Shown here: positions 24,003 to 33,187 of the stretch, in pieces
Position numbering within the stretch: position 1 is the first letter of the stretch
Layout: each line of letters opens with the position of its first letter
NCBI GenBank assembly: GCA_903893945.1
Contig: CAITOF010000068.1
Location: forward strand, 43,388 to 107,387
Source: an uncultured Oxalobacteraceae bacterium
GTDB lineage: Bacteria; Pseudomonadota; Gammaproteobacteria; Burkholderiales; Burkholderiaceae_D
Length of the DNA: 64,000 nucleotides
Reading direction: 5' to 3'
Position numbers and translations under genes: made by a program
Notes under the pieces: model-generated
Database searches by the model: none
Seen by the model: only the letters and a program-made list of their open reading frames with translations
Told to the model about the DNA's origin: nothing

Positions 24003-25313
24003 ATGGAAAATGCTGAACAATTCGTCCAATGGCTGCGATCGGTAGCCCCCTATATCCACGCTTTTCGCGGGAAAACATTCGTGGTCGCCTTTCCCGGTGA
24101 ACTCGTGATGGCGGGTGTCCTGCCCTATCTGGCGGAAGATTTATCTTTATTGCATGCTCTTGGAATCAAAATCGTGATTGTGCACGGCTCCCGCCCACAG
24201 GTGGAAGAGCAACTCGCCCTGCGTAACGTCGAAGGCCGGTTTCACGACGGCATGCGCATTACCGACACGGCGGCCCTTGAGTGTTCCAAAGAAGCGGCCG
24301 GCGAACTGCGCCTGGATATTGAGGCCGCGTTCAGCCAGGGCCTGCCAAATACGCCCATGGCACATTCAGAGATTCGCATCATTTCCGGCAATTTCGTGAC
24401 GGCCAAACCAATAGGGATCGTCAACGGGGTCGATTATGGCCTGACAGGCATGACCCGGAAAATTGCCAACCAGACGATACACCGCATTCTCGATACCGGT
24501 AACCTGGTGCTTCTGTCACCGCTGGGATTTTCACCCACCGGTGAAGCATTTAATGTGACCATGGAAGACGTCGCTGTTTCAGCGGCCATTTCACTGAACG
24601 CCGATAAACTGATTTTTATCACCGAGACCGAGCTGATGTGTGATCAGGATGGGGATGAGTTACGCGAATTATCCTCGCAACAGGCCCGTGCGGAACTGGC
24701 AGCCGGCTACCTGCCTAAAGAAGGTGCCTATTATCTGGATCACAGTGTCCGGGCCACGGTCGGTGGCGTTCCGCGGGTGCATATTGTCCCGTTCAGCATG
24801 GATGGGTCCGCCTTGCTTGAACTGTTTACCCACGATGGTGTGGGCACCATGATTACCCACGAAAATCTGGAAAGCCTGCGTGAGGCCACCATTGACGATA
24901 TCGGCGGCATTATCGAACTGATCGAACCCCTGGAAGCCGATGGCACGCTCGTCAAGCGGGGTCGTGAACTGATTGAACGGGAAATCAATTACTTTTCCGT
25001 TATCGAACACGACAATGTCATTTTCGGGTGTGCGGCCCTCTACCCGTTCCCTGACGAAGGCATGGCAGAAATGGCCTGTCTGACAGTGGCACCGGAAGTC
25101 CAGACCCAGGGTGACGGTGAACGCATATTAAAACATATGGAAAAGCGCGCGCGTCGGGCCGGCTATACCAAACTGTTTGTGTTGACGACGCGCACCGCAC
25201 ACTGGTTTCTGAAGCGCGGGTTTGTCAACGCAACCGTGGATGATTTACCCAAAGATCGAAAACGCATGTACAACTGGCAGCGCAAATCGATCGTCCTGAT
25301 TAAACAACTGTAA
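24003..25313 (+). CDS. argA: Amino-acid N-acetyltransferase (N-acetylglutamate synthase)
   Basis: A protein of about 436 residues that makes N-acetylglutamate from acetyl-CoA and glutamate, the first step of arginine synthesis. An amino-acid-kinase fold (about 1-290; [37 protein letters not shown]) carries arginine feedback control. A GNAT domain (about 295-436) with [21 protein letters not shown] binds acetyl-CoA. The start [27 protein letters not shown] matches ArgA proteins; ATGs at 23949 and 23973 would add unusual N-termini. There is no ribosome-binding site before 24003, and a TATAAT ends eight bases before the ATG, which hints at a leaderless mRNA. yggX follows after eleven bases. Confidence 0.93.
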   Translation: MENAEQFVQWLRSVAPYIHAFRGKTFVVAFPGELVMAGVLPYLAEDLSLLHALGIKIVIVHGSRPQVEEQLALRNVEGRFHDGMRITDTAALECSKEAAGELRLDIEAAFSQGLPNTPMAHSEIRIISGNFVTAKPIGIVNGVDYGLTGMTRKIANQTIHRILDTGNLVLLSPLGFSPTGEAFNVTMEDVAVSAAISLNADKLIFITETELMCDQDGDELRELSSQQARAELAAGYLPKEGAYYLDHSVRATVGGVPRVHIVPFSMDGSALLELFTHDGVGTMITHENLESLREATIDDIGGIIELIEPLEADGTLVKRGRELIEREINYFSVIEHDNVIFGCAALYPFPDEGMAEMACLTVAPEVQTQGDGERILKHMEKRARRAGYTKLFVLTTRTAHWFLKRGFVNATVDDLPKDRKRMYNWQRKSIVLIKQL

Positions 25314-25324
25314 CTGGAGTTTCC

Positions 25325-25597
25325 ATGAGTCGCATGATTCAATGCATTAAATTAAACAGGCAGGCCGAAGGACTGGATTTCCCGCCTTATCCCGGTGAGC
25401 TGGGCAAAAAAATCTACGAGAATGTCAGCAAGGAAGCCTGGGCTGCCTGGCTAAAGCATCAGACCATGCTGGTCAACGAAAACCGCCTGAATCTGGCCGA
25501 TGTCCGGGCACGCAAATATCTGGCAACGCAAATGGAAAAACATTTCTTTGGCGATGGTGCGGATGCGGCAACGGGGTATGTGCCGCCCACCGAATAA
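25325..25597 (+). CDS. yggX: YggX-type Fe(II)-trafficking / oxidative damage protection protein
   Basis: A 90-residue YggX protein with the conserved start [22 protein letters not shown] (the single Cys is residue 7) and the segment [16 protein letters not shown]. YggX proteins protect iron-sulfur clusters from oxidants and may handle labile Fe(II). GGAG before the ATG is a good ribosome-binding site. It is eleven bases downstream of argA, so likely cotranscribed, and is followed by a bidirectional terminator shared with rpiA. Confidence 0.95.
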   Translation: MSRMIQCIKLNRQAEGLDFPPYPGELGKKIYENVSKEAWAAWLKHQTMLVNENRLNLADVRARKYLATQMEKHFFGDGADAATGYVPPTE

Positions 25598-25617
25598 TAC
25601 GATCCGCCGGATCTGCA

Positions 25618-25661
25618 AAAAAACCGCTTTCGTTGATGCATGCATAAAGCGGCTTTTTATT
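25618..25661. terminator. Bidirectional terminator between yggX and rpiA
   Basis: CCGCTTT (25624-25630) pairs with AAAGCGG (25646-25652). An A-run precedes it and CTTTTTATTTT follows, so it can stop transcription from both converging genes. Confidence 0.85.
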
Positions 25662-25667
25662 TTCCGC

Positions 25668-26339
25668 TTAAAAAACCAGCGTTTTAACCCCGGTTTCCAT
25701 ACCGAGCAAACAGACATTGGCACCTTGTCTGGCAAACAGGCCGACGGTCACAATACCGGCAATATTATTCATCAACGCTTCCATCGCCACCGGGTTGCCA
25801 ATCTGCAATCCATGCACGTCAAGAATCACGTTGCCGTTATCGGTCAACAAGGGCTTGCCGTCTTTCAGGCGTAATATCGGTTGCCCGCCCAGTAACGTCA
25901 ACTGTCGCGCCACAGCGGCATGCGCCATGGGAATCACTTCAACGGGAAGCGGAAATTTGCCCAGTACCTCGACCAGCTTCGAACCATCGGCAATACAGAT
26001 AAATTTCTCAGCCACCGAGGCCACTATTTTTTCGCGAGTCAGGGCAGCCCCGCCCCCTTTTATCATCGCGCCAGACCGGTCGATTTCATCAGCACCATCG
26101 ACGTACACGGGCATGGAGACGACATCATTGAGATCGAGAACGTGAATACCGTGGCTGCGCAGGCGCGCCGCGGTTGCTTCGGACGAGGCGACCGCGCCGG
26201 GTATGGATTGTTTGATTTTGGCCAGCTCATCAATGAAAAAATTGGCGGTCGACCCGGTACCGACACCGATGATTTCACCGGGCACAACATAGTGAATGGC
26301 AGCACGTGCGACGGCTTGTTTCAGTTCGTCTTGCGTCAT
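25668..26339 (-). CDS. rpiA: Ribose-5-phosphate isomerase A
   Basis: A 223-residue enzyme that interconverts ribose-5-phosphate and ribulose-5-phosphate in the non-oxidative pentose phosphate pathway. Conserved parts are visible: [16 protein letters not shown] near the start, [28 protein letters not shown] with the active-site Asp, Lys and Glu, and [12 protein letters not shown] near the end. Length is normal. It is monocistronic, convergent with yggX, with its promoter in the short gap to the divergent UPF0149 gene. Confidence 0.96.
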   Translation of the reverse strand: MTQDELKQAVARAAIHYVVPGEIIGVGTGSTANFFIDELAKIKQSIPGAVASSEATAARLRSHGIHVLDLNDVVSMPVYVDGADEIDRSGAMIKGGGAALTREKIVASVAEKFICIADGSKLVEVLGKFPLPVEVIPMAHAAVARQLTLLGGQPILRLKDGKPLLTDNGNVILDVHGLQIGNPVAMEALMNNIAGIVTVGLFARQGANVCLLGMETGVKTLVF

Positions 26340-26490
26340 GATATTTCCTCAGGCGACAAAAACCGCTATTTTACTGGCACACGGACCGCCTGACACATTT
26401 TTTACGAGTTTCGGCGGGTCCGGATTCACACAAAACAGCGCCAAAGCGATACACTGCCATATTCTCACCACCCTTCCCTCAAGGTACGCC

Positions 26491-27189
26491 ATGCATTTAG
26501 ATCAACCTCTGTCAGATAAAGAATTTGATGAACTTGATAACTTTTTAATGTCAGATGCGGTCGGTGATGAAGGAATGACCATGGATGCCCTGCACGGCTA
26601 CCTGACCGCCATTACAATCGGGCCGGAATTTATTCCTTTATCCGAGTGGCTGCCCAATGTATGGGGACTGGAAGGCGACGAGCAACCCAAATTCAGCTCG
26701 GACAAACAGTCCGAACGCATCATTAATCTGATCGCGCGCTTCATGAATGAAGTCATCATGACCTTTGAAGTGGCGCCCAAGGAATTCGAACCATTGTTCT
26801 GTGTGTATGAGCTGAACGGTAAAGAAATTATCGACGGTGAAGCGTGGGCATGGGGTTTTTGGGAAGGCATGCAATTGCGTGCTGACGCATGGGAACCGAT
26901 CGAGTCGTCGTCGGTAGCGCCCTTGTTGCGACCGATTTTCCTGTTGGGTGCTGATACTATCAGCGAAGAAGACGCCAAGCTGATCGATGAACCGGCCAAA
27001 TGCCATAAGCTTGCGATAGAAATCGAGGCGGCCATTCCTCATTTATTTCAGTACTGGTTACCGATCAGAAAATCCGGGGTGGACACCATAAAACGGGATC
27101 AGCCCAAGCAGGGCCGAAATGATATATGCAACTGTGGCAGCGGAAAAAAATACAAGAACTGCTGCGGTGCCGGTCCGACCATGCATTGA
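26491..27189 (+). CDS. UPF0149 (YecA/YgfB-like) protein with C-terminal SEC-C motif
   Basis: A 232-residue protein. The N-terminal part (about 1-180; LSDKEFDELDNFLMSD, MTMDALHGYLTAITIGP) fits the UPF0149 helical family. The C-terminus GRNDICNCGSGKKYKNCCG is a SEC-C zinc motif (CxC-x8-CC), also found at the end of SecA, where it binds zinc and SecB. YecA of E. coli binds SecB and ribosomes, so a link to protein targeting is possible (inference). ATG at 26491 is chosen because AAGG stands seven bases upstream; longer frames lack this. Confidence 0.88.
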   Translation: MHLDQPLSDKEFDELDNFLMSDAVGDEGMTMDALHGYLTAITIGPEFIPLSEWLPNVWGLEGDEQPKFSSDKQSERIINLIARFMNEVIMTFEVAPKEFEPLFCVYELNGKEIIDGEAWAWGFWEGMQLRADAWEPIESSSVAPLLRPIFLLGADTISEEDAKLIDEPAKCHKLAIEIEAAIPHLFQYWLPIRKSGVDTIKRDQPKQGRNDICNCGSGKKYKNCCGAGPTMH

Positions 27190-27221
27190 CTGTTAGCCAA
27201 CAAAAAACTCCGAACAGTCCC

Positions 27222-28289
27222 TCAGATCCATTTGAAGCGTCGGGTCGCAAGAACAAACAGAATGACCGTCCAGATGCCGATAATCAGAATCGAAGGGCCT
27301 TGCGCCGTCAGGCTGGCACCGTCATTAAACACCGCCCTCAGGGCAGTCAGCAGCGGCGCCAGCGGCAGGAGGTCTGAAGTCTTCTGTAGCCATAACGGAG
27401 CCGAATCGAGTGAAAAATAGACGCCAGACAGCATCATCAGCGGCAAAAAAACCAGATTGGCCAGGCCGTTGCTGATTTCCACGGTGCTGGCGAAACTGGC
27501 TAACAGATAGCCCAGACTGGCGAAACAGGCCGTACCCAGAAAAATCAGTGCGAACAGATCCAGATAACTGCCCTGGTTATATATACCAAATAACCCGGCA
27601 CCGACTGACATCAATACTATCGCCGCCACTATCACCACGAACAAGCGAACACACATTTGCGCCGCCAGATAAATTGATCGTGGCAGAGGCGTGGTTGCCA
27701 GACGTTTATAGACGCCCTTGACGCGCAAGTCCACATCGACCATTCCGATCGAAAATACGCCCATCATCAACAGATTCAGGCCGAGCAGGCCCGGCAGCAG
27801 GTAGGCGGCATAGGGTCCGTCACGGTGCCCGCCCGGGCTTTCCATTGCCTCGGGAATACGCCGAAGATCGCCGGCCCCAACAGCACGTGCCTGCACCATC
27901 AGAAAACCCTGCTGCACCAGCGCCGTCACCGGCATGGCCTGTCCTGCCAGGTAGGAATTCACCTTCAGGGTGTACTCCTGTCCCTGTTTTTCCAGCAGCA
28001 CCGGCAACTTGCCGTTTTTCCAGCGGATCCCGGCCAGGTCAGGCGTCACCGTGTCAACGGTGATGCCAAGTTCTTTTAGCGCCTGCTTCAGGGCGATATC
28101 ATCGCCGGATTGATCTGACGACTGTGACCAGAGCAGATGAACCGTGCGGTCCGCGGTGCCGCCGAACACGGTGCCGAGTGCCACCAGCATCGCCACCGGA
28201 AAAGCGACAATCCAGAACAGCGCGGCAGGATTTCTGCAATAGAGCGTCAGCCCCATGACGAACTGACTGACAAAAATGCGTGCATGCAT
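27222..28289 (-). CDS. ABC-2 type transporter permease
   Basis: A 355-residue inner-membrane protein with one N-terminal helix, a large external domain (about residues 45-155) and five to six C-terminal helices. This is the ABC-2 (YhgE/Pip-like drug or antibiotic export) layout. The segment YLLPGLLGLNLLMMGVFSIG and VKGVYKRLATTPLPRS form the family signature. It is 15 bases downstream of its ATPase gene and forms an exporter with it; the substrate is unknown. A 7-bp inverted repeat (27188-27194 with 27213-27219) lies at the convergent end with the UPF0149 gene. Confidence 0.9.
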   Translation of the reverse strand: MHARIFVSQFVMGLTLYCRNPAALFWIVAFPVAMLVALGTVFGGTADRTVHLLWSQSSDQSGDDIALKQALKELGITVDTVTPDLAGIRWKNGKLPVLLEKQGQEYTLKVNSYLAGQAMPVTALVQQGFLMVQARAVGAGDLRRIPEAMESPGGHRDGPYAAYLLPGLLGLNLLMMGVFSIGMVDVDLRVKGVYKRLATTPLPRSIYLAAQMCVRLFVVIVAAIVLMSVGAGLFGIYNQGSYLDLFALIFLGTACFASLGYLLASFASTVEISNGLANLVFLPLMMLSGVYFSLDSAPLWLQKTSDLLPLAPLLTALRAVFNDGASLTAQGPSILIIGIWTVILFVLATRRFKWI

Positions 28290-28304
28290 GGAATTTTTTT
28301 CCTT

Positions 28305-29222
28305 TTAATCGCGTAAGCTTCGGCCGGTCCGCTGCAGGAAAACATCTTCCAGAGTCGGGCGTCGCACATGGAGTTGTTGCATCGGGAGATTGAGCGATTC
28401 AATCGACGCCAGCACCTGCTGCAAATCATGCTTGGGTTCGTTCAATGCAATCACCCAGTGCTGCTTCTTTACTTCCACGTGCAGACTGATTTGCCGGGCA
28501 AACTGCGTGGCATCAGGCGCCGTGCCGGAAAATTCGATTTCTGCATAGCTAGGCTGATTCAAACCGGCTATCAGTTCACCCGGCGTACCGAGCTGCAGAA
28601 TCTGTCCATGGTCCATAATGCCGATCCGGTCGCACAACGCCTGGGCTTCATCCATGTAATGCGTGGTAATCAAAACCGTCCTGCCTTCATGTTTGAGCTG
28701 CCGCACCAGATCCCAGAAGCTTTGCCTTGCCTGTGGATCGAGGCCGGTGGTAGGTTCATCCAGAAACACCAGCTCGGGATCGTTGACCAAGGCCAGCCCG
28801 AGCGCCAGACGCTGCCTTTGGCCGCCACTCAACCTGCTCTGGTAGGTATCCGCTTTTTCGTCCAGTTGCAGGAGCTGTAACAGGCCATCAATCTGGCGTG
28901 GCTGGTCGTAATACGTGCTGTACAAGGTCAACGCTTCGCGGACTTTAATTTTTTCATCGAGTTGCGTAGTCTGAAACTGAACGCCTATTTTTTGGCGAAT
29001 CCGTGTGCCATGCACACGCCAGTCCAGACCCAGTATCCGGATCTGGCCAGAATCAGGCTGTACCAGCCCTTCCAGCATTTCCAGACTGGTTGTCTTGCCA
29101 GCCCCATTCGGGCCCAAAAGACCAAAAACTTCACCCTGCTGCACCTCCAGGTTCAAGCCTTTTACGGCATGAACCTTTCCAAAACTCTTGTGCAGTGCAA
29201 TCGCTTCTATGGCAAGTGACAT
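28305..29222 (-). CDS. ABC-2 exporter ATP-binding protein
   Basis: A 305-residue ATPase with Walker A GPNGAGKTTSLEMLEGL, signature LSGGQRQRLALGLAL, Walker B LVFLDEPTTGLD and the H-loop ITTHYMDEA. The 80-residue C-terminal tail is of the DrrA/CcmA drug-exporter type. It energises the permease encoded just downstream. First gene of a two-gene operon, whose promoter must lie in the 307-base gap shared with the divergent response regulator gene. Confidence 0.92.
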   Translation of the reverse strand: MSLAIEAIALHKSFGKVHAVKGLNLEVQQGEVFGLLGPNGAGKTTSLEMLEGLVQPDSGQIRILGLDWRVHGTRIRQKIGVQFQTTQLDEKIKVREALTLYSTYYDQPRQIDGLLQLLQLDEKADTYQSRLSGGQRQRLALGLALVNDPELVFLDEPTTGLDPQARQSFWDLVRQLKHEGRTVLITTHYMDEAQALCDRIGIMDHGQILQLGTPGELIAGLNQPSYAEIEFSGTAPDATQFARQISLHVEVKKQHWVIALNEPKHDLQQVLASIESLNLPMQQLHVRRPTLEDVFLQRTGRSLRD

Positions 29223-29529
29223 TCATTTTCCCGTCGGTTAAAAACTCATCGCATTACCACCCGGTTCTGACTGGCAAACGCGATAAATTGCAATAAAAAT
29301 AACACATCCATTCAGGACCTATCGCATCGGTTGGCGCACCCACTGCCTAATTAAATAAAAAACAAGTATAGCACCGGTTTTTGCCGTCCATGCACCCGAT
29401 GTTGTAGGAATTCGCCTACAAATCACTCCACAGTCCGACAATCCAATTCAGCCATCGCTGATATTTATTCTCGCCTGTTTCCACGATACTCCAATCACCA
29501 CGGCAACCAACGTATTTGAGTACCTGATC
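29223..29529. other. Divergent regulatory region before the stress-signalling cluster
   Basis: This 307-base region between the ABC-exporter and response-regulator genes has no gene. It is AT-rich in its first half and contains a short, strongly symmetric palindrome at 29402-29421. Confidence 0.55.
29402..29421. promoter_or_regulatory. Palindromic candidate operator TTGTAGG-N6-CCTACAA
   Basis: Two 7-bp arms (29402-29408 and 29415-29421) mirror each other perfectly around six bases, about one helical turn apart centre to centre. The site lies about 110 bases before the response regulator gene. The spacing is typical for a dimeric helix-turn-helix regulator such as a LuxR/NarL-type protein; the binder is not identified. 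Confidence 0.45.
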
Positions 29530-29934
29530 ATGAATATATGCATCGTTGAAGATTCAATCCCGATTCAGGAACGTTTGCGGCGCCTGATTGAACAACTCCC
29601 GAAGTTGCACGTCACCGGTGTTGCAAGCGATAACAAAAATGCTGAACGACTCATTTTCAAACAGCAGATCGTGGCGAAGCCGGAAGAAAAGATTCATGCC
29701 ATCGTTCTAGACTCGCAACTGCCCGATGGCAACAGCATGGAATTACTGAAAAAAATCAAGCAGGGGATACCCAGTATAAAAGTCGTTGTATTCACGAATC
29801 ACGCATCGGACGACTGCCGGTTGCAGGCAAAACGTGCCGGTGCCGATGAATTCCTGGATAAATCCACGGACTGTAATCAGCTGGCCCCGCTTTTACAGCA
29901 TTGGGAACAGAATTTTTTCGAATCAACCACCTGA
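29530..29934 (+). CDS. Receiver-only response regulator (NarL-family receiver)
   Basis: A 134-residue protein made of a single receiver domain. It has the acidic pair Glu7-Asp8 (VEDS), phosphoacceptor Asp60 (IVLDSQLPDG) and Lys112 region (FLDKSTD). The sequence is closest to receivers of the NarL/FixJ type, but the chain stops after helix 5 and has no LuxR-type DNA-binding domain. It probably passes a phosphate or binds a partner protein rather than DNA. Thirteen bases separate it from the FNR-like gene, then the universal stress protein follows: a likely three-gene operon. The HisKA_3 kinase at 31768 is the obvious candidate partner. Confidence 0.85.
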   Translation: MNICIVEDSIPIQERLRRLIEQLPKLHVTGVASDNKNAERLIFKQQIVAKPEEKIHAIVLDSQLPDGNSMELLKKIKQGIPSIKVVVFTNHASDDCRLQAKRAGADEFLDKSTDCNQLAPLLQHWEQNFFESTT

Positions 29935-29947
29935 AAGTGAGAAGCTC

Positions 29948-30802
29948 ATGTTAAAAGAATCCGTCATAATGCACTCCATCAGCGATATACACCAGGACGA
30001 GGGCAACACCGTTTGCTCAAACTGGGCAAGCCCGAATAAACTATGGTCTTCGCTGGCTGATGTAGGTGAATTTTTGCACACTTCTGCACCACAAACGATG
30101 CAACATGAGAAAGTATCTTTTCAGCACCTGCATTTCAAGGCGGGGCAACGCATTCATGCCCTGGGTCAGGAATTCGACGCCCTGTATCTGGTCAATTCCG
30201 GTTTCATCAAAACGGTTCTGTTTGATGAAAACGGCTATGAACAGGTGTTGAACTTTCCAATGAAAGGCGATGTACTTGGCATGGACAGCATGCATTCCCA
30301 TGAATACGCCTCCGAAGCCATTGCCATGTCCGATTGTGATATCATTTTACTGCCCTATAAGACCCTGATTTCATTATGTCGCAGCCACGAACAGCTTGAA
30401 CAGGCCATTTACAGTCTGTTAAGCCGTGAACTGGCACGCCAGCAGCAGCGTCTAAGCATGCATGGTACGTCCAGCGCGGAAGCAAGGGTGGCCAAATTCC
30501 TGCTCGCCCTGTCAGAACGGTTTTATTCGCTCGGTTATTCCAGAACCACCTTCAATCTGCGCATGACCAGAAATGACATAGGCAGCTATCTGGGACTGAC
30601 GCTCGAAACGGTCAGCCGCACCCTGTCGGCGCTCAATGAATTGGGTGTCATATCGGTCAGCCAGCGCCAGATCACGATCAATGATGCGTCGGCGCTGAGA
30701 AATCTGAGAAAGCTGCCGTCAACCAAACTGAAAACGAAATTAACCGAATGCTTCCAGGGCTCCCATATAGCCAATTGGGCACTGGCGCCAGCACTAAGCT
30801 GA
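29948..30802 (+). CDS. FNR/CRP-family transcription regulator lacking Fe-S ligands
   Basis: A protein of about 284 residues. It has a cyclic-nucleotide-type beta barrel (about 55-140; FKAGQRIHALGQEFDALYLVNSGFIK), a dimer helix and an FNR-type winged helix (MTRNDIGSYLGLTLETVSRTLSAL; contact residues Glu220, Ser223, Arg224 as in FNR). The N-terminal ligand cluster, normally CSNC-x5-C, reads CSNW-x6-W: only Cys23 remains, with Trp26 and Trp33 at the others. The fourth ligand position before the ILLP strand is also not Cys (Cys130 is three residues earlier). A [4Fe-4S] oxygen sensor is therefore unlikely. DNA specificity should still be TTGAT-like. ATG at 29948 fits the gap after the response regulator; 29969 is an alternative. 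Confidence 0.87.
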   Translation: MLKESVIMHSISDIHQDEGNTVCSNWASPNKLWSSLADVGEFLHTSAPQTMQHEKVSFQHLHFKAGQRIHALGQEFDALYLVNSGFIKTVLFDENGYEQVLNFPMKGDVLGMDSMHSHEYASEAIAMSDCDIILLPYKTLISLCRSHEQLEQAIYSLLSRELARQQQRLSMHGTSSAEARVAKFLLALSERFYSLGYSRTTFNLRMTRNDIGSYLGLTLETVSRTLSALNELGVISVSQRQITINDASALRNLRKLPSTKLKTKLTECFQGSHIANWALAPALS

Positions 30803-30819
30803 ATTCATCAGGAGTTGCC

Positions 30820-31653
30820 ATGACTTACAAGACAATTCTGGTTCATGTCGACGACACCAGCCGTTCGCCCTACCGGGTTAAACTGGCCGCGGATCTCGCC
30901 ATCCAGTTTGAAGCCCACCTGCTTGGGATTGCAGATACGGGTGTCTCACGTTTCATTTACCAGGATGGCAATATCAACGGTGTCGACCCGAGCCTGCTCT
31001 CCCACCTGGAATACCTGCGGGATCGCGCCAATCAGAACATTGCAGACTTCAAGAAACAGGCGGACAGATCCGGCGTGCATTCGTACGAAGGTGCCATTGC
31101 ACAGGATGACGCCTTTGGCGGTATTGGTATGCGCGCACGTTACTCTGATCTTGTCATCGTAGGTCAGACCAATCCTGAAGAAGCGTCCCCCGCAGTCATG
31201 GATGATTTTCCCGAATACATGATCCTTAATTCAGGACGTCCTGTTCTGGTGGTGCCGTATGCGGGCGCATTTGATCCGTTTGGAAAGAGACCCTTGATCG
31301 CCTGGGATGGCAGCCGGTCCGCCACACGCGCCATTACTGACGCGATTCCGTTCCTGCGCAATGCCGAGCTGGTTCACGTTGCGATCATCAATCCCAAGGG
31401 TGATCAACATGGCGACCAGCCAGGCTCGGATCTGGCGTCCTATCTGGCGCGACACGGCATCAAACTGGAAGTATCAGTGCACCGCACCAAGCTCGATATC
31501 GGCAACGCCCTGTTGTCCCTGGCGGCCGACCTGAATTCAGATATGCTGGTGATGGGCGGGTATGGCCATTCCCGGTTCAGGGAAATGATCATGGGTGGCG
31601 CAACACGCGGCATACTCGAAAGCATGACCATCCCGGTGTTCATGTCGCATTAG
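30820..31653 (+). CDS. Tandem universal stress protein (UspA family)
   Basis: A 277-residue cytosolic protein with two USP domains. The first (about 1-150) starts MTYKTILVHVDDTSRSPYR; the second ends in the nucleotide-binding motif GGYGHSRFREMIMGG followed by ATRGIL. The first domain lacks that motif (VIVGQTNPEEASP), so ATP binding is expected only in the second. Such proteins accumulate on starvation, low oxygen or respiratory stress. GGAG six bases before the ATG supports this start. It is last in the operon with the receiver and FNR-like genes, and an intrinsic terminator follows. Confidence 0.92.
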   Translation: MTYKTILVHVDDTSRSPYRVKLAADLAIQFEAHLLGIADTGVSRFIYQDGNINGVDPSLLSHLEYLRDRANQNIADFKKQADRSGVHSYEGAIAQDDAFGGIGMRARYSDLVIVGQTNPEEASPAVMDDFPEYMILNSGRPVLVVPYAGAFDPFGKRPLIAWDGSRSATRAITDAIPFLRNAELVHVAIINPKGDQHGDQPGSDLASYLARHGIKLEVSVHRTKLDIGNALLSLAADLNSDMLVMGGYGHSRFREMIMGGATRGILESMTIPVFMSH

Positions 31654-31693
31654 CAAAACCACACTTAATCTGCATTTATTGTAAAATTGTATT

Positions 31694-31730
31694 AGGATAG
31701 GCTTGGATGCAAGCCTGTCCTTTTTTTTAA
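31694..31730 (+). terminator. Rho-independent terminator after the universal stress protein gene
   Basis: GGATAGGCTT pairs with AAGCCTGTCC (one G-T) around a six-base loop, followed by eight T. It separates the three-gene stress operon from the histidine kinase gene. Confidence 0.92.
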
Positions 31731-31767
31731 TCCGGGATTCAATTTTACCAACGTCGATTGTCAGTCC

Positions 31768-33057
31768 ATGAAACTGCCCAAAGAGTTCCTTGTTGCCCGT
31801 CACGCTATCATAGCGCTGCTGCTGCTTTTCCTCCTGGCGGTAATTTCGATTCCCTATTTTGTGACAAAAAATGAGTCCATGGTTGTCTCGTACCGACGAC
31901 TTGCCGAACTGGCCTGTGTTGCGTTATTTGTGTCCATTATCATCGTCAGCTGGATCACCATCTATTTACGGATTCCGTTTGCGCAACTGGCCGATGCCAG
32001 ACAGGACTTGCTGAAAAACCGGAATCGGCTGACCGGCATCATAGAAACGGCCACCGACGGAATCATTACCATTGATTCGGATCACAATATCATCCTGGTC
32101 AACCCCGCCGCCGAAAATTATTTCGGTTATGACCATCAGGAAATGCTCGGATTGAATCTGGATGCAGTCATTCCCATACGGCACCGTCATGAACATTCTG
32201 ATCATGTCAATAAATTTGGCCAGACGGGAATGTCAATCCGCCAGATGGGCGCCAAAATGGCTGATTTTTCCGTCACCGGTTTAAAGAAAAACGGCGAAGA
32301 GTTTCCCATCGAAGCGTCGATCTCCAGCCTGATTGAAGATGATCAGCGTCTTTTCACGGTCATTTTCCGGGATATAACCCGACGTAAGATCGCCAAAGAA
32401 AAATTGCAGCAATACCACGAGGAACTGAGCAACCTGTCGCAATCACTACAAACCGTGCGCGAGGAAGAGCGCAAACATATTGCGCGCGAACTGCATGACG
32501 ATTTGGGGCAGTTGCTCGCGGCACTGCGCATGGATTTGTCGGTGCTGGGAAAAAAACAGTCAGACAGCTCAATTACACCGATAGTGGACAGCATGGACGC
32601 GCTGATACTGAATGCCATTTCCACATTGCGACGGATAGCAACCGATTTGCGGCCACGCGCACTGGATGAGGGTGGTTTATTTTTTGCGTTACATTCGTTG
32701 CAAAAAGATTTTATGCAACGCCATGCCATAGGTTGCGAGCTGATTGCCAATGAACAGGACCTGATATTGAATGATGGTATCAGCACCACTGTTTATCGGG
32801 TTATCCAGGAATCCCTTACCAACGTGGTCCGCCATGCCAAGGCGACCGAAGTTACTATCCGGCTCACAAAATCGGAGGGCAAACTGGTTTTTCAGATCAA
32901 AGATAATGGCCAGGGAATTACCCAGCAGGATTTTTTAAAACGCCAGTCCTTCGGCCTGGTCGGCATGCGCGAACGGGTGCGGGCCTTGCACGGTGACCTG
33001 CAAGTCAGCGGAAACGCCCAGGATGGCACCACGATCGATGCCACCATTCCAATTTAA
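31768..33057 (+). CDS. Membrane PAS histidine kinase (HisKA_3 / NarX-like)
   Basis: A 429-residue sensor kinase. Two transmembrane helices (about 13-31 and 47-66) enclose only a short external loop, so a periplasmic sensor domain is absent. A PAS domain follows (about 84-205; IIETATDGIITIDSDHNIILVNPAAENYFGY), then a short coiled coil. The HisKA_3 dimer helix has His243 (ARELHDDLGQLLAAL), and a HATPase domain closes the protein (ESLTNVVRHAKA; KDNGQGI; GLVGMRERV). Kinases of this class normally pair with LuxR-type regulators, but the neighbouring regulator is receiver-only. The PAS domain has no evident Cys or FixL-like haem His, so its ligand is unknown. It has its own transcription unit. Confidence 0.9.
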   Translation: MKLPKEFLVARHAIIALLLLFLLAVISIPYFVTKNESMVVSYRRLAELACVALFVSIIIVSWITIYLRIPFAQLADARQDLLKNRNRLTGIIETATDGIITIDSDHNIILVNPAAENYFGYDHQEMLGLNLDAVIPIRHRHEHSDHVNKFGQTGMSIRQMGAKMADFSVTGLKKNGEEFPIEASISSLIEDDQRLFTVIFRDITRRKIAKEKLQQYHEELSNLSQSLQTVREEERKHIARELHDDLGQLLAALRMDLSVLGKKQSDSSITPIVDSMDALILNAISTLRRIATDLRPRALDEGGLFFALHSLQKDFMQRHAIGCELIANEQDLILNDGISTTVYRVIQESLTNVVRHAKATEVTIRLTKSEGKLVFQIKDNGQGITQQDFLKRQSFGLVGMRERVRALHGDLQVSGNAQDGTTIDATIPI

Positions 33058-33187
33058 CAACTTATCGGGCCCGCAAGCGCCGCTGACCTGGGCAAATTTG
33101 TACCGCCGACCGCCTGAAAATCAGGGCAACTTTATTGAATCGGCCAATTTAAGTTACACTATCCACTTTGTCGGGGAGTTCAGTATC

